Of a stretch of DNA of 64,000 nt, positions 17,334 through 26,049 are shown piece after piece (the stretch's first letter is position 1; each line of letters opens with the position of its first letter). This DNA is from Parendozoicomonas haliclonae. GTDB lineage: Bacteria; Pseudomonadota; Gammaproteobacteria; Pseudomonadales; Endozoicomonadaceae. A program made the translations under genes and the position numbers. The notes below the pieces were generated by a model. It ran no database searches and had not been told where the DNA came from. It saw only the letters and a list, made by a program, of their open reading frames with translations. The stretch spans positions 434,001 through 498,000 of the forward strand of contig NZ_FWPT01000003.1 in NCBI RefSeq assembly GCF_900174585.1. The letters are read 5' to 3'.

Positions 17334-18068
17334 ATGAGCACTAGCCGTCTGCCGGTTGTCCAGCTGCATAACACTGTCTTTTGCTGGACTCAGGACAAGC
17401 CCGTTCTGAAGATTTCCGAGCTGAGCCTCTTCGCTGGAGAGAAGGTATTTATCCGGGGGCCTTCCGGCTCTGGTAAAACCACTCTGCTTGGTTTGCTTGG
17501 CGGTGTGCTGACACCGACAGACGGCACAGTTCATGTTTTAGGAAGTGACTTACCCCGTCTTTCCCCCTCCCGTCGCGACCACTTCCGGGCGGAACATATC
17601 GGTTTTCTGTTCCAGATGTTTAACCTGATCCCTTATCTTTCGGTTATCGAAAACGTGGTTCTGCCTTTGGGCTTTTCCAAAACCCGACTAAAGAAAGTTA
17701 CTGCAAAGGGAACGACTCAGGAGCAGGAGGCTCTGCGCCTGCTAGGCCACCTTGGGCTGAATGATCCTCAGCTGCTGAAAAGACCGGTTACCGAACTGAG
17801 TATTGGCCAGCAACAAAGAGTCGCAGCTGCACGGGCACTGATTGGCAGCCCGGAACTCGTCATTGCCGATGAACCAACCTCGGCACTGGATACTGAAGCC
17901 CGGGAAGCCTTTATCAAGCTGCTGTTCCATGAGTGTGACGCTGCAGACAGTACGTTGATATTTGTCAGCCATGACCCTGCTCTTGAGCCGCTGTTTGACC
18001 GCTCCCTGTCACTTCCCGATCTGAATCAGGCTCTGGCTCACGGCGCCCAACAAAAGGAGGCTATCTAA
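17334..18068 (+). CDS. zrgB: ABC transporter ATPase of the zinc operon (ZrgB-like)
   Basis: 244 aa ATPase of the LolD/MacB type. Walker A is GPSGSGKTT (42-50), the Q-loop lies in FLFQMFNLIPYLSV, the signature is LSIGQQQR, and Walker B is LVIADEP followed by TSALD. The stop overlaps the permease start by 1 nt (TAATG), showing tight coupling. It should power the FtsX-type permease encoded next. That class usually does not import substrate through a channel, so its exact part in zinc acquisition is open. Confidence 0.88.
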   Translation: MSTSRLPVVQLHNTVFCWTQDKPVLKISELSLFAGEKVFIRGPSGSGKTTLLGLLGGVLTPTDGTVHVLGSDLPRLSPSRRDHFRAEHIGFLFQMFNLIPYLSVIENVVLPLGFSKTRLKKVTAKGTTQEQEALRLLGHLGLNDPQLLKRPVTELSIGQQQRVAAARALIGSPELVIADEPTSALDTEAREAFIKLLFHECDAADSTLIFVSHDPALEPLFDRSLSLPDLNQALAHGAQQKEAI

Positions 18069-19330
18069 TGTCTCTTTTATCGCTGGCCCTGAAAAGCCTG
18101 AAAAACCGGAAAGCCACAGTTCTGCTTACCATTTTGTCAATCGCCATCAGCACGGCACTGCTGCTGGGCGTGGAACGGGTTCGGGTTGAAGCCCGCAACA
18201 GCTTTACAAGCACAGTATCTGGCACCGATCTGATTGTTGGTGCCCGCAGCAGCTCTCTTAACCTGCTGCTCTACTCAGTGTTTCATATTGGCAATGCCAC
18301 CAACAATATCACCTGGGAAACCTATCAGGATCTGGCCAATAACAGGGCTGTCGCCTGGACCATCCCCATAGCTCTGGGCGATTCCCACAAAGGCTATCGC
18401 GTAGTCGGCACCAATGAAGATATGTTCCGCCACTTCAAGTATGCCGATACAACACCGCTGTCATTTAATGCCGGCGAGCCATTTAACGATCTCTACGATG
18501 CCGTTATCGGTTCGGAAGTCGCCGCGGCTTTAGGTTATGAGGTAAACGACAAGATCACTCTCAGCCACGGCATGGAAACCCAAAGCCTGCAGGAGCACAA
18601 AGACAAACCGTTTGTGGTATCTGGCGTGCTGAAACCAACCGGTACGCCGATGGATCGGGTGATCATGATTTCGCTCGAAGGTATTGAAGCCCTGCATATT
18701 GACTGGGCCAACGGTGCACCACCGGTCGGTCCTTTCACTATTTCTGCAGATAAAGCCAGAGCCATGGGACTCGAGCCCACCAGCGTCACCGCTTATTTTG
18801 TCGGTTTGAAATCCCGTATCGCGGCATTCCGTTACCAGCGTACCGTTAACGAGTATCCACAGGAAGCTCTGACGGCCATTCTCCCCGGCGTCGCGCTGGG
18901 AGAACTCTGGCAACTGGTCGGCTCTGCGGAAAAAGCCCTGTTGGCCGTTTCATTTATGGTTGTTGTTGCCGGCCTGATGGGTATGCTGACCACAATTATG
19001 ACCTCACTGCGGGAAAGACGACGTGAGATGGCTATTCTGAGAGCGGTCGGTGCCCGACCGGCCCACATATTCATACTGCTGATTATGGAAGCTCTTATTT
19101 ACGCCATTGCAGGCACAGCGCTTGGCTTTGCATTGCTTTATGGTCTGCTGTTTATGATTCAGCCACTGCTGCAAAGTCAGTGGGGGCTTTATATTGCCAT
19201 CACCACCCCGGGCACTTTTGAGGCCACACTGGCAGCCGCCATTATTGGCTGCGCAACCTTGCTGGGGGCTATCCCGGCCTGGCGGGCTTACCGAAACTCA
19301 CTGTCCGATGGACTGACCATTCGGGTGTAA
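18068..19330 (+). CDS. zrgC: FtsX/MacB-type permease of the zinc operon (ZrgC-like)
   Basis: 420 aa. One N-terminal transmembrane helix (about 15-35), a large periplasmic domain (about 36-280, MacB_PCD-like), then three helices (about 285-315, 335-365, 385-410): the FtsX layout. The segment TSLRERRREMAILRAVGA just after the second helix is the family hallmark (coupling helix; REMAILRAVGA). It works with the overlapping upstream ATPase. Substrate assignment to zinc or to a zinc-handling protein rests on operon context. Confidence 0.87.
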   Translation: MSLLSLALKSLKNRKATVLLTILSIAISTALLLGVERVRVEARNSFTSTVSGTDLIVGARSSSLNLLLYSVFHIGNATNNITWETYQDLANNRAVAWTIPIALGDSHKGYRVVGTNEDMFRHFKYADTTPLSFNAGEPFNDLYDAVIGSEVAAALGYEVNDKITLSHGMETQSLQEHKDKPFVVSGVLKPTGTPMDRVIMISLEGIEALHIDWANGAPPVGPFTISADKARAMGLEPTSVTAYFVGLKSRIAAFRYQRTVNEYPQEALTAILPGVALGELWQLVGSAEKALLAVSFMVVVAGLMGMLTTIMTSLRERRREMAILRAVGARPAHIFILLIMEALIYAIAGTALGFALLYGLLFMIQPLLQSQWGLYIAITTPGTFEATLAAAIIGCATLLGAIPAWRAYRNSLSDGLTIRV

Positions 19331-19342
19331 AGGAGAATAACA

Positions 19343-19921
19343 ATGACTGGAAACCTACTGCGGAGCACTCTGCTCTCCAAAGCCCTAATGGCCAGTACGC
19401 TGACTGCCGCCTTGTTGCTTCCTGCAACACAATTGCAGGCCACTACGGCCACAGACAAGGTGCCGGCCAAAGAGCAAAAAGCTGAAGGTCTTCGGGAACT
19501 GGACTGGAGCGAGCTCAGCCCACCGGTGGACGAAAAGGTGGTGAAGGAGTTTGAAGAAGGCAAAATCACCTACGCCGATGCCATGCGCTATATGAGTAAA
19601 CTGGGTAACACCCCGGTACAGGCTCTTGATAAAAACAAGGTGCGCATTCCCGGCTACCTGGTACCACTGAATATGGATAAGAACCAGATGGCGACCGAGC
19701 TGCTGTTGGTGCCAACCCTTGGTGCCTGCGTCCATGTACCACCACCGCCGCCGAACCAGACCATCTTCATTCGCTTCGACAAAGGCATCAAGGTGACGGA
19801 AGCCGGTTACACCCCTTACTGGCTGGAAGGTACTCTGAAGGTGGAGAACAACACGTCCGAGTACACCGATACCCTTTACGGCATGACGGCTGACGCCATT
19901 ACTGAATACACATTCGAGTAA
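19343..19921 (+). CDS. zrgD: Periplasmic DUF3299 protein (ZrgD-like)
   Basis: 192 aa. A signal peptide (residues 1-33, ending near LQATT) is followed by DUF3299: KVRIPGYLVPL and GACVHVPPPPPNQ are the family's conserved stretches, the second holding a lone Cys and a His. AGGAG stands 8 nt before the ATG, 12 bp after the permease stop. DUF3299 proteins regularly accompany these ABC systems. A metal-binding or chaperone role is inferred. The operon seems to end here. Confidence 0.85.
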   Translation: MTGNLLRSTLLSKALMASTLTAALLLPATQLQATTATDKVPAKEQKAEGLRELDWSELSPPVDEKVVKEFEEGKITYADAMRYMSKLGNTPVQALDKNKVRIPGYLVPLNMDKNQMATELLLVPTLGACVHVPPPPPNQTIFIRFDKGIKVTEAGYTPYWLEGTLKVENNTSEYTDTLYGMTADAITEYTFE

Positions 19922-20039
19922 GCACCTCTGCATTCGCCACAGGCTTGCCCTGTGGCGAAGCAACATCACCTGCATTTCCTGCAGCAGTGTGATACAAAGA
20001 CAGCATCAAGGATAAATAGAAGAAACGGGTTATCTGACC

Positions 20040-20597
20040 ATGGCAGACACCACTCCCGCTCTGTATGAACTGGTCTTCTCGGGACAGGCTGTACCCGGTG
20101 CCGATCCCCAGAAAGTCCGCAACAATGCGGCCAAGCTGTTTCGGGCCGGCCCGGAGCAGCTGGAGAAATTATTTTCCGGGGCCACGGTTGTTCTGAAAAA
20201 CAAGCTGGATCAGGCGACAGCGGAATCCTATCAACAGAAACTCAAGTCTGCCGGGTTGATCTGCACCTTGCGTGCGATGGGGCAGCCCGCCGCTGCGACG
20301 CAAGCAGCTCCAGCACCACAACCATCGGAACCCGCTGAACCGACATCAACAGCATCACCAACATCTACACCTGCACCTGCACCTGCACCTGCACCAAAGC
20401 CTGCAGAAGAACCCGTACAAAGCGGATGGTCTGTCGCGCCCACTGGCTCGGATGTGAACCCCCATGAGCCGGAGCCAGTTCCCCCCATGCCGGATACGTC
20501 CCATCTCACATTGAAAGAACAGAAAGGCTACCTGTTTGATCAGGATGACACGCCACCACCGCCGGCTCCCGACACCAGCCACCTTACTCTGGAATAA
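20040..20597 (+). CDS. Two-part protein: small N-terminal domain plus Pro/Ala linker and PDTSHLTL repeats
   Basis: 185 aa. Residues 1-80 (YELVFSGQAVPGADPQKV, AAKLF, LEKLFSGATVVLK, SYQQKLKSAG) form a small alpha/beta domain that also occurs at the N-terminus of some DUF805 and RDD membrane proteins; I recall it by pattern. Residues 81-140 are an Ala/Pro linker. The C-terminus carries the phrase PDTSHLTL twice (about 151-158 and 176-183), each after an acidic-proline lead. There is no signal peptide or membrane helix. It may be a cytoplasmic adaptor whose tail repeats are docking peptides; function unknown. Confidence 0.75.
   Translation: MADTTPALYELVFSGQAVPGADPQKVRNNAAKLFRAGPEQLEKLFSGATVVLKNKLDQATAESYQQKLKSAGLICTLRAMGQPAAATQAAPAPQPSEPAEPTSTASPTSTPAPAPAPAPKPAEEPVQSGWSVAPTGSDVNPHEPEPVPPMPDTSHLTLKEQKGYLFDQDDTPPPPAPDTSHLTLE
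20368..20395 (+). repeat. Hexanucleotide tandem repeat inside a coding linker
   Basis: CACCTG is repeated four times plus CACC, encoding alternating Pro-Ala in the linker of the 185-aa protein. Copy-number change would alter linker length in steps of two residues without shifting the frame. Confidence 0.9.
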
Positions 20598-20707
20598 CCC
20601 CCAAGTGTCAAAGCGGTCAATTCCAGGTTAATTAACCGTGTTAGCATGCTCCGGTATCAGCTTTAATAACAACTTTGATAACAACAAAAATACCGGAGTT
20701 GCAGCCA

Positions 20708-21721
20708 ATGACATCGCTTTTCCGTTCATCCCTGTTCAGAGTGCTCACAGCCACTCTGGTTCTGATTGGCTCACTGGCCAGTGCCAATACCACACCCGAA
20801 CAGTGGAACAGCTATCCGGCCGAACTGCCTAAATTTGATTACAGCGGCGACAAGCTTAAAGCCAACTGGGATCTTCTGACCCGTGGTACAAAAGAGCCAT
20901 TCCCGGATGTGGCCTACATCAAATCCATGGCCGAGCAATATCCTGAAGCTATGGATCTCTCCATTAAGGAGCTGCGGGAAAACTCCAAAGCCATGGGCAT
21001 TGATTATGTAATCTCCGATACCCTGACCGAGCAGGACTACCAGTTTTATGCAGAGCTGATTCAGCAGACCTGGCGCTTCCTGTTTGAAGGTCGCTTCCAG
21101 GATGCCCGTGAGCTGGGTATGCGTCTCGGCCCTATGGGTTATATTCCCGGCCTCTATGCCCAATCCATCTATGCTCAGCACCTGTCCAATACGCAGGAAG
21201 AAAAGCACACCATGCTGCGTGAGGTCATTGATACTACTGACCGCATGGAAAAGTATGTGCCGGACTATCCGTTCATCCTGTTCGGCAACGCTTACGCCAA
21301 AGCCCGTATTGCTGAAGATCTGTCCATGGCCAAGGCTCTGGCCACCGGTTACACCAAGCCGATGAAGAAGAGCCTGGAGAAACTAATCAGCCTTTACCCA
21401 TCACATATGTACGGTTACGCCTCCCTGGGCGGCCTGCATGGCGGCATTGTGGAAAAATCCGGCAGCAAGTTCCTGGCCCGTATGACTTACGGCGCAACTG
21501 TGGATGATATGGAGAAGTATTTCGGTGTAGCTCTGGATGCCAAGCCGGCCCTGCCTGTCACCCGTCTGGAATATGCCATTGCCCTGCACCGGGTCTTCGG
21601 CGACAAGAAGAAAGAGGAAGCTCTGGCCTACCTGCGGGAAGCAGTTGCCATGACGCCTGTGCATGCGGAAGAGAGCCTGGATATCGCCAAGGCCAATCGC
21701 TTGTTGAAAGAGTGGCAATAA
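20708..21721 (+). CDS. Secreted helical-repeat (TPR-like) protein
   Basis: 337 aa from the ATG at 20708, chosen because GGAG stands 9 nt before it and a signal peptide follows (RVLTATLVLIGSLASA). The body is all-helical, with repeated Ala/Tyr/Leu spacing (FLFEGRFQDARELGMRLGP, FGNAYAKARIAEDLS, YASLGGLHGG, EEALAYLREAVAMTPVHAEES in shorter pieces) resembling degenerate TPRs. It is probably periplasmic. No precise family recognised; TatT-like periplasmic TPR proteins are a loose comparison. Flanked downstream by an inverted repeat and a terminator. Confidence 0.78.
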   Translation: MTSLFRSSLFRVLTATLVLIGSLASANTTPEQWNSYPAELPKFDYSGDKLKANWDLLTRGTKEPFPDVAYIKSMAEQYPEAMDLSIKELRENSKAMGIDYVISDTLTEQDYQFYAELIQQTWRFLFEGRFQDARELGMRLGPMGYIPGLYAQSIYAQHLSNTQEEKHTMLREVIDTTDRMEKYVPDYPFILFGNAYAKARIAEDLSMAKALATGYTKPMKKSLEKLISLYPSHMYGYASLGGLHGGIVEKSGSKFLARMTYGATVDDMEKYFGVALDAKPALPVTRLEYAIALHRVFGDKKKEEALAYLREAVAMTPVHAEESLDIAKANRLLKEWQ

Positions 21722-21736
21722 CTTTCAGTTAGATAT

Positions 21737-21761
21737 CGTTCCCACGCTGAGCGTGGGAACG
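21737..21761. repeat. Perfect 11-bp palindromic hairpin element
   Basis: CGTTCCCACGC, a TGA loop, and GCGTGGGAACG. Elements of this look (GTTCCCACGC...GCGTGGGAAC) occur as dispersed intergenic repeats in many gammaproteobacteria, from memory. Only one copy is present in this window, just before a terminator. Confidence 0.6.
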
Positions 21762-21771
21762 AGTAGACATA

Positions 21772-21797
21772 AATAAGCCCGCAACCGCGGGCTTATT
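21772..21797. terminator. Bidirectional terminator between TPR-like gene and recR
   Basis: An 11-bp stem AATAAGCCCGC / GCGGGCTTATT with a 4-nt loop lies between convergent stops at 21721 and 21832, with A/T-rich flanks on both sides. Confidence 0.88.
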
Positions 21798-21831
21798 CAT
21801 AAGTAGCTTGTCTATCAGTCGCTCGTAGCGA

Positions 21832-22434
21832 TCAATCCACCAGCTCACGACGACCGGCAAAGGCATGCATCAATGTGCCGCCATCAATATATTCCAGCTC
21901 CCCACCCAACGGCACACCGTGGGCAATTCGGGAAACCTTCACCCCAAGCTTACGCAGACTGGCAGCAATATAGTGAGCAGTCGCTTCGCCTTCGACCGTT
22001 GGATTCGTAGCAAGAATGACTTCCTGCACCTCATCGCCTTCTACCTGAGCCAGCAACTGATCGATACCGATATCTTCCGGACCAATCCCGTCGATAGGCG
22101 ACAGATGTCCCATCAGCACGAAGTAGTGACCTTTAAAGCCTCCAGCCTGTTCGATAGCCAGCACATCCGCAGGCGTTTCTACCACGCAGACCAGACCGGC
22201 ATCACGGCGAGGGTCAGAGCAAATCTCGCAGATATCGCTTTCGGTCAACGTACGGCAGCGCTGACAGTGGCCAACCTTTTCAGCGGCCTGCTGCAAAGCT
22301 TCAGACAGTTTGAAAGCGCCCTTACGGTCACGCTCCAGCAGATGCAGCATCATCCGCTGTGCAGATTTGGGACCCACACCCGGCAGACACTGCAGGGAGT
22401 CCATAAGCTGGACAATCAATGGGCTGAATGACAT
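21832..22434 (-). CDS. recR: Recombination protein RecR
   Basis: 200 aa, standard length. The N-terminal helix-hairpin-helix ([12 protein letters not shown]) is followed by the zinc finger CQRC...CEIC and a Toprim domain ([25 protein letters not shown]). RecR works with RecO and RecF in loading RecA at gaps. GGGAGG lies 10 nt before the ATG. It is the last gene of the dnaX-ybaB-recR operon, 47 bp after ybaB, an arrangement conserved across gammaproteobacteria. Confidence 0.97.
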   Translation of the reverse strand: MSFSPLIVQLMDSLQCLPGVGPKSAQRMMLHLLERDRKGAFKLSEALQQAAEKVGHCQRCRTLTESDICEICSDPRRDAGLVCVVETPADVLAIEQAGGFKGHYFVLMGHLSPIDGIGPEDIGIDQLLAQVEGDEVQEVILATNPTVEGEATAHYIAASLRKLGVKVSRIAHGVPLGGELEYIDGGTLMHAFAGRRELVD

Positions 22435-22481
22435 AGGCTGATGACCTCCCTGTTACTCGTTAGCCAAACAATACGTTTTGA

Positions 22482-22808
22482 TCAGAACGGCATCTTGAAG
22501 CCGGCAGGCATACCCATGCCACCGGTCAGGTCAGACATACGATCCTGCTGATTCTTTTCCACTTTACGAACAGCGTCGTTCATAGCAGCAGCAATCAGAT
22601 CTTCCAGGATTTCCTTGTCGTCTCCCATCAGGGCAGGGTCGATTTCAACACGGCGAACATCGTGACGACCCGTCATGGTCACTTTCACCATACCGGCACC
22701 GGATTCACCAACCACTTCAGCATTGGCCAGCTCTTCCTGCATTTTCTGCATCTGTTCCTGCATCTTCTGGGCCTGCTTCATCAGGCCGCCCATGCCACCT
22801 TTCATCAT
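22482..22808 (-). CDS. ybaB: YbaB/EbfC nucleoid-associated protein
   Basis: 108 aa DNA-binding nucleoid protein. The N-terminus is a methionine-rich amphipathic helix ([17 protein letters not shown]), followed by the conserved core ([20 protein letters not shown] in shorter parts; MTGRHDV, EIDPAL). It lies between dnaX and recR, the conserved operon order. AGGA precedes the ATG by about 10 nt. Confidence 0.96.
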   Translation of the reverse strand: MMKGGMGGLMKQAQKMQEQMQKMQEELANAEVVGESGAGMVKVTMTGRHDVRRVEIDPALMGDDKEILEDLIAAAMNDAVRKVEKNQQDRMSDLTGGMGMPAGFKMPF

Positions 22809-22862
22809 AACTGCATCATCCTGTATAGGGGTTTAAAAACGACTATTGCTTATATGGGGACT

Positions 22863-24971
22863 CTAACCCACAGGTTCAATCGTGTGTTCCTGAATCGTTC
22901 CAGAGAAAGCCTGCACCAGAGCCTGAACCCGGTCATCATTAACAAAGCTTTCCCGGGCTTCCGCCAGACGCTCAAGACGACGGCGCTCACGATAAGCCGC
23001 CGGTGTTTCGGTCTGAATATCACCGGTTTCCACCTCAAGGGAGATACCGGCTTCAAAATAATTGCTCAGTGCTTCCTGAATACGCACGCGATGCACATCG
23101 CTGTAAAGCGTATCGTGTGCGCCATCAAGACGCAGAACCACCTGATTGCCACTCACCGAGGCCAGCTCACAGTTGGAGACAATGGCCCCGGTCACCCCGC
23201 CAATCCGCAAGGCTTCACTGATCGGTATCCACTGCTGAGGCACGAAGTCGGCCAGCGGCACTTTGGGCCGCTCTTCTCCAGCAGGCACGTGGGCAGTATT
23301 CTGCACAGGCTGACTGGTCACCGCTGATGCCATACTGGCCGGCTGAGGTGCAGGCTCAGGCTGAACCTGCGTATCAGACACAGGCTCATCGGAACGGAAC
23401 CGTTCAGGCAGAACCGCAGGCATCACCGCATAGCTGTTGTCGTAATCCTCATCTGAGGCCGGCTGGTCATCATAGGCAGACAGCGGCGGACCATCCGGCA
23501 TATAACTGCCAGCGGTTTCATCATTCCAGGGTGGAGAATCGTCCTGAGGCTGTGGAGCGGCTACAGGTTCCGCTTCAGCAACGGCAACCTCTGCACCAGC
23601 TGACTCAATAGCTTCAGCCGAAGCTGGCTGAGGCTGAGCGTTTGTTTGCGCAGCTTCCACAACAGCAACCGGTTCTGACTCAGGGCGCGCAACAGGAGTC
23701 GTCTCGACTTGTGTCTCATTCAACAATGCCGCAGCTGGAGATTGTGATATTCCACCTGCGGGCTCGGGTTCTTCTTTTTCACCCGTGGCTTCCGGCTGAC
23801 TGGCCGGAGCCTGCTGAGCCTCTCGAGGCTGAGACGCATTACCTGCTGAGCCTCCCGGAAGCGGCTGGGAGGGAGCAGTTGGTACACCATCCGGACGGAA
23901 GGCCAGCATACGCAGTAGAACCATCTCAAAGCCCGAACGGGGATCTGGCGATAAAGGCAGATCCCGACGACCGATAAGACCAGTCTGATAATAGAGTTGC
24001 AGATCTTCAGCAGTCACCTGCCCGGCCAGCTGCAAAATACGCTCACGATCACCCTGACTGTTATCCACAACATCAGGCACAGCCTGAGCCAGCGCCACAC
24101 GATGCAGAGCGGAAAGCATATCCGCCAGCACCGCAACATAGTCCGGCCCATGTTCGGCCAGTTCTGCCACGGCCTGCAGTACACTACCGGCCTGCCCGGA
24201 TACCAGTGCATCCAGAACTCGGTAAACCTGATCCTGATCTATGGTTCCCAGCATCGCAGTTACGCCCTGACTGGTCAGGGTATCACCACAGTAGGCAATG
24301 GCCTGATCCGTCAGACTGAGCGCATCACGCATACTGCCGTCTGCGGCGCGACCCAATTGCCATAGCGCAGGCATTTCAAAGGGTACGTTTTCTGCCTTGA
24401 GAACATTCTCAAGATGTTCCACCACCTTTTCCGGCGGCATATTTTTCAGGCTGAACTGCAGGCAGCGGGACAGAATCGTGATCGGCAGCTTGTGCGGATC
24501 CGTGGTTGCCAGCAGGAATTTAATATGGGGAGGCGGCTCTTCCAGAGTTTTCAACAGGGCGTTGAAACTGTGGGTACTGAGCATGTGCACCTCATCGATG
24601 AGGTAGACCTTGAAGCGCCCGCGCGTGGGTGCGTACTGGACGTTATCCAGCAGCTCTTTAGTATCTTCCAGGCGGGTACGACTAGCCGCATCGACCTCAA
24701 TCAGATCAACGAAACGGCCTTCATCAATTTCTTTACAGGCGGAACACTGGCCACAAGGCTCGGAGGTTACGCCGGTTTCACAATTCAGGCACTTGGCCAG
24801 AATCCGGGCGATGGTGGTCTTGCCGACACCGCGGGTGCCGGTAAACAGGTAAGCATGGTGCAGCCGGTTATTGTCGAGGGCATTCACCAGCGCCTGCAAA
24901 ACATGGACCTGCCCCACCAGTTCCTTGAAGTTACGGGGGCGCCATTTGCGCGCAAGCACCTGATAACTCAT
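22863..24971 (-). CDS. dnaX: DNA polymerase III subunits gamma/tau
   Basis: 702 aa clamp-loader ATPase. Walker A is GTRGVGKTT (45-53), the zinc module uses C64, C73, C76 and C79, and motif II lies in LIDEVHML. After the AAA+ lid and collar (to about 370), a long Pro/Glu/Ala/Gln-rich linker runs to about 575. The tau C-terminal domain that contacts the alpha subunit follows (LADFVPQQWIPISEALRIGG onward, in parts). I see no A-AAA-AAG slip site in frame, so a frameshifted gamma form is not supported. The 4.5S RNA gene lies just upstream on the same strand. Confidence 0.97.
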   Translation of the reverse strand: MSYQVLARKWRPRNFKELVGQVHVLQALVNALDNNRLHHAYLFTGTRGVGKTTIARILAKCLNCETGVTSEPCGQCSACKEIDEGRFVDLIEVDAASRTRLEDTKELLDNVQYAPTRGRFKVYLIDEVHMLSTHSFNALLKTLEEPPPHIKFLLATTDPHKLPITILSRCLQFSLKNMPPEKVVEHLENVLKAENVPFEMPALWQLGRAADGSMRDALSLTDQAIAYCGDTLTSQGVTAMLGTIDQDQVYRVLDALVSGQAGSVLQAVAELAEHGPDYVAVLADMLSALHRVALAQAVPDVVDNSQGDRERILQLAGQVTAEDLQLYYQTGLIGRRDLPLSPDPRSGFEMVLLRMLAFRPDGVPTAPSQPLPGGSAGNASQPREAQQAPASQPEATGEKEEPEPAGGISQSPAAALLNETQVETTPVARPESEPVAVVEAAQTNAQPQPASAEAIESAGAEVAVAEAEPVAAPQPQDDSPPWNDETAGSYMPDGPPLSAYDDQPASDEDYDNSYAVMPAVLPERFRSDEPVSDTQVQPEPAPQPASMASAVTSQPVQNTAHVPAGEERPKVPLADFVPQQWIPISEALRIGGVTGAIVSNCELASVSGNQVVLRLDGAHDTLYSDVHRVRIQEALSNYFEAGISLEVETGDIQTETPAAYRERRRLERLAEARESFVNDDRVQALVQAFSGTIQEHTIEPVG

Positions 24972-25132
24972 GGGTTATTAGCCACCATTCAGCTCTCTGA
25001 CCGAAGACGAAAAACAGCATACTATGCTAACTGAGTTGCTGCTTTTATGCACGGGGGAAACCAGTGTAACGAATGCTCGAATGTAGAGCTGGGACAATAA
25101 AGCAGAAGAGTATTGCGAGAAACGCAAGAATG

Positions 25133-25246
25133 GAGGCGGACCCGCCAGCCACATCTCGGCACATGTGCGCACTGCTACCGTTGCTCCCTTCCGGGCCTGG
25201 CGGAGTTCACAGCTGCCCATTGCGAGAGGACCGGCAGGCCCACCAC
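25133..25246 (-). ncRNA. ffs: 4.5S signal recognition particle RNA
   Basis: Read on the minus strand, the central stretch GCCAGGCCCGGAAGGGAGCA followed by ACGGTAGCAG is the conserved SRP domain IV (GGAAG tetraloop region bound by Ffh). The two ends pair over 12 positions with only Watson-Crick and G-U pairs (GGTGGGCCTGCC with GGCGGGTCCGCC). Length is about 114 nt, as in E. coli. Exact ends are uncertain by a few bases. The ffs-dnaX order is typical of this bacterial group. A weak 5-bp hairpin at 25113-25128 may help termination. Confidence 0.93.
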
Positions 25247-25431
25247 AGAGACAGTTCTTACAGACTGAGCTGCAGAGAACGGGTGTGGATTCTCCATAAA
25301 CATTGAGGTCTTTGCAAGTACGGAGACAATAAATTTTCCGAAGTCGCCTTATTCCAATAAGGCAGCCCATACAGCTTTGGCTAGACTCCCCTGCGGCATT
25401 TGCTTTCCAGATTCCCTCCAAGAGGTTTGGT

Positions 25432-25968
25432 ATGCGTCCCTCAGGTTTCACTATTGGCCGAATAATTCTTGCCGCCAGTGCCCTTATGGCTTTTCCTCTT
25501 TGCGCTGATAACTCACCTTTTGATGGCAAGTGGTCCGGCACCTTTGATACCACGATCAAAAGCAAAGATTCATCCACGGCACTCCACAGCCAGAACTTCA
25601 TGGCTCTGGGCAGTGGCAATACGCCCACCTGCAGTTGCCAGATGACGGCCGAAATATCCATAGATACCACCAACCCGTCCGCTCAGCTGCACTTTGCACC
25701 ACCTACAGCGACCGACGCGGCTAATGATTCCCTGTGCAAACAGTACCTGAAGAATCAGTGCAATGGTCAGACCTTCTCCAACAATGTCACCCTGTCGGAT
25801 GACAATGTCATCACCCTCTCCATCGACCCGTATGCCTCACAGGACTTCAACTATGTGTACAACCTGACGCTGGCTAACGGACAGCTGACTGGAGCAAAGA
25901 CAGCCTCACTGCCCTCCGATGCCACCAAGCTTTCCATCCACTACACCATCACTCTGCAGCACAATTAA
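25432..25968 (+). CDS. Secreted hypothetical protein, 178 aa
   Basis: No family recognised. The signal peptide (RIILAASALMAFPLCA) is cleaved near residue 25. The mature part (FDGKWSGTFDTTIK, SIDTTNPSAQLHF, NVITLSIDPY, SIHYTITLQHN) is beta-rich, with four cysteines (C67, C69 in CSC and C103, C110) that could form two disulfides. An AGAGG precedes the ATG by 7 nt. It converges with the LVIVD-repeat gene across a hairpin. Probably a periplasmic or outer-surface beta-sandwich protein. Confidence 0.72.
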   Translation: MRPSGFTIGRIILAASALMAFPLCADNSPFDGKWSGTFDTTIKSKDSSTALHSQNFMALGSGNTPTCSCQMTAEISIDTTNPSAQLHFAPPTATDAANDSLCKQYLKNQCNGQTFSNNVTLSDDNVITLSIDPYASQDFNYVYNLTLANGQLTGAKTASLPSDATKLSIHYTITLQHN

Positions 25969-25983
25969 CAGACTTATCCACTC

Positions 25984-26017
25984 CCTGCATCAGACCTAAC
26001 AAACAAGCTGATGCAGG
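25984..26017. terminator. Hairpin between convergent genes
   Basis: A 10-bp perfect inverted repeat CCTGCATCAG / CTGATGCAGG with a 14-nt loop sits between the stops at 25968 and 26050. No T-run follows on either strand, so it may act as a processing or Rho-independent stop only weakly. Confidence 0.5.
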
Positions 26018-26049
26018 AGAGTCATGACGGCTCAAACTTTATTTCCGCT

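Noticed and set aside
23740-23790. Possible dnaX frameshift slip site (GAAAAAG on the minus strand)
   Set aside because: The frame reads GAA AAA GAA, not A-AAA-AAG, and there is no upstream ribosome-like stimulator or following strong stem.
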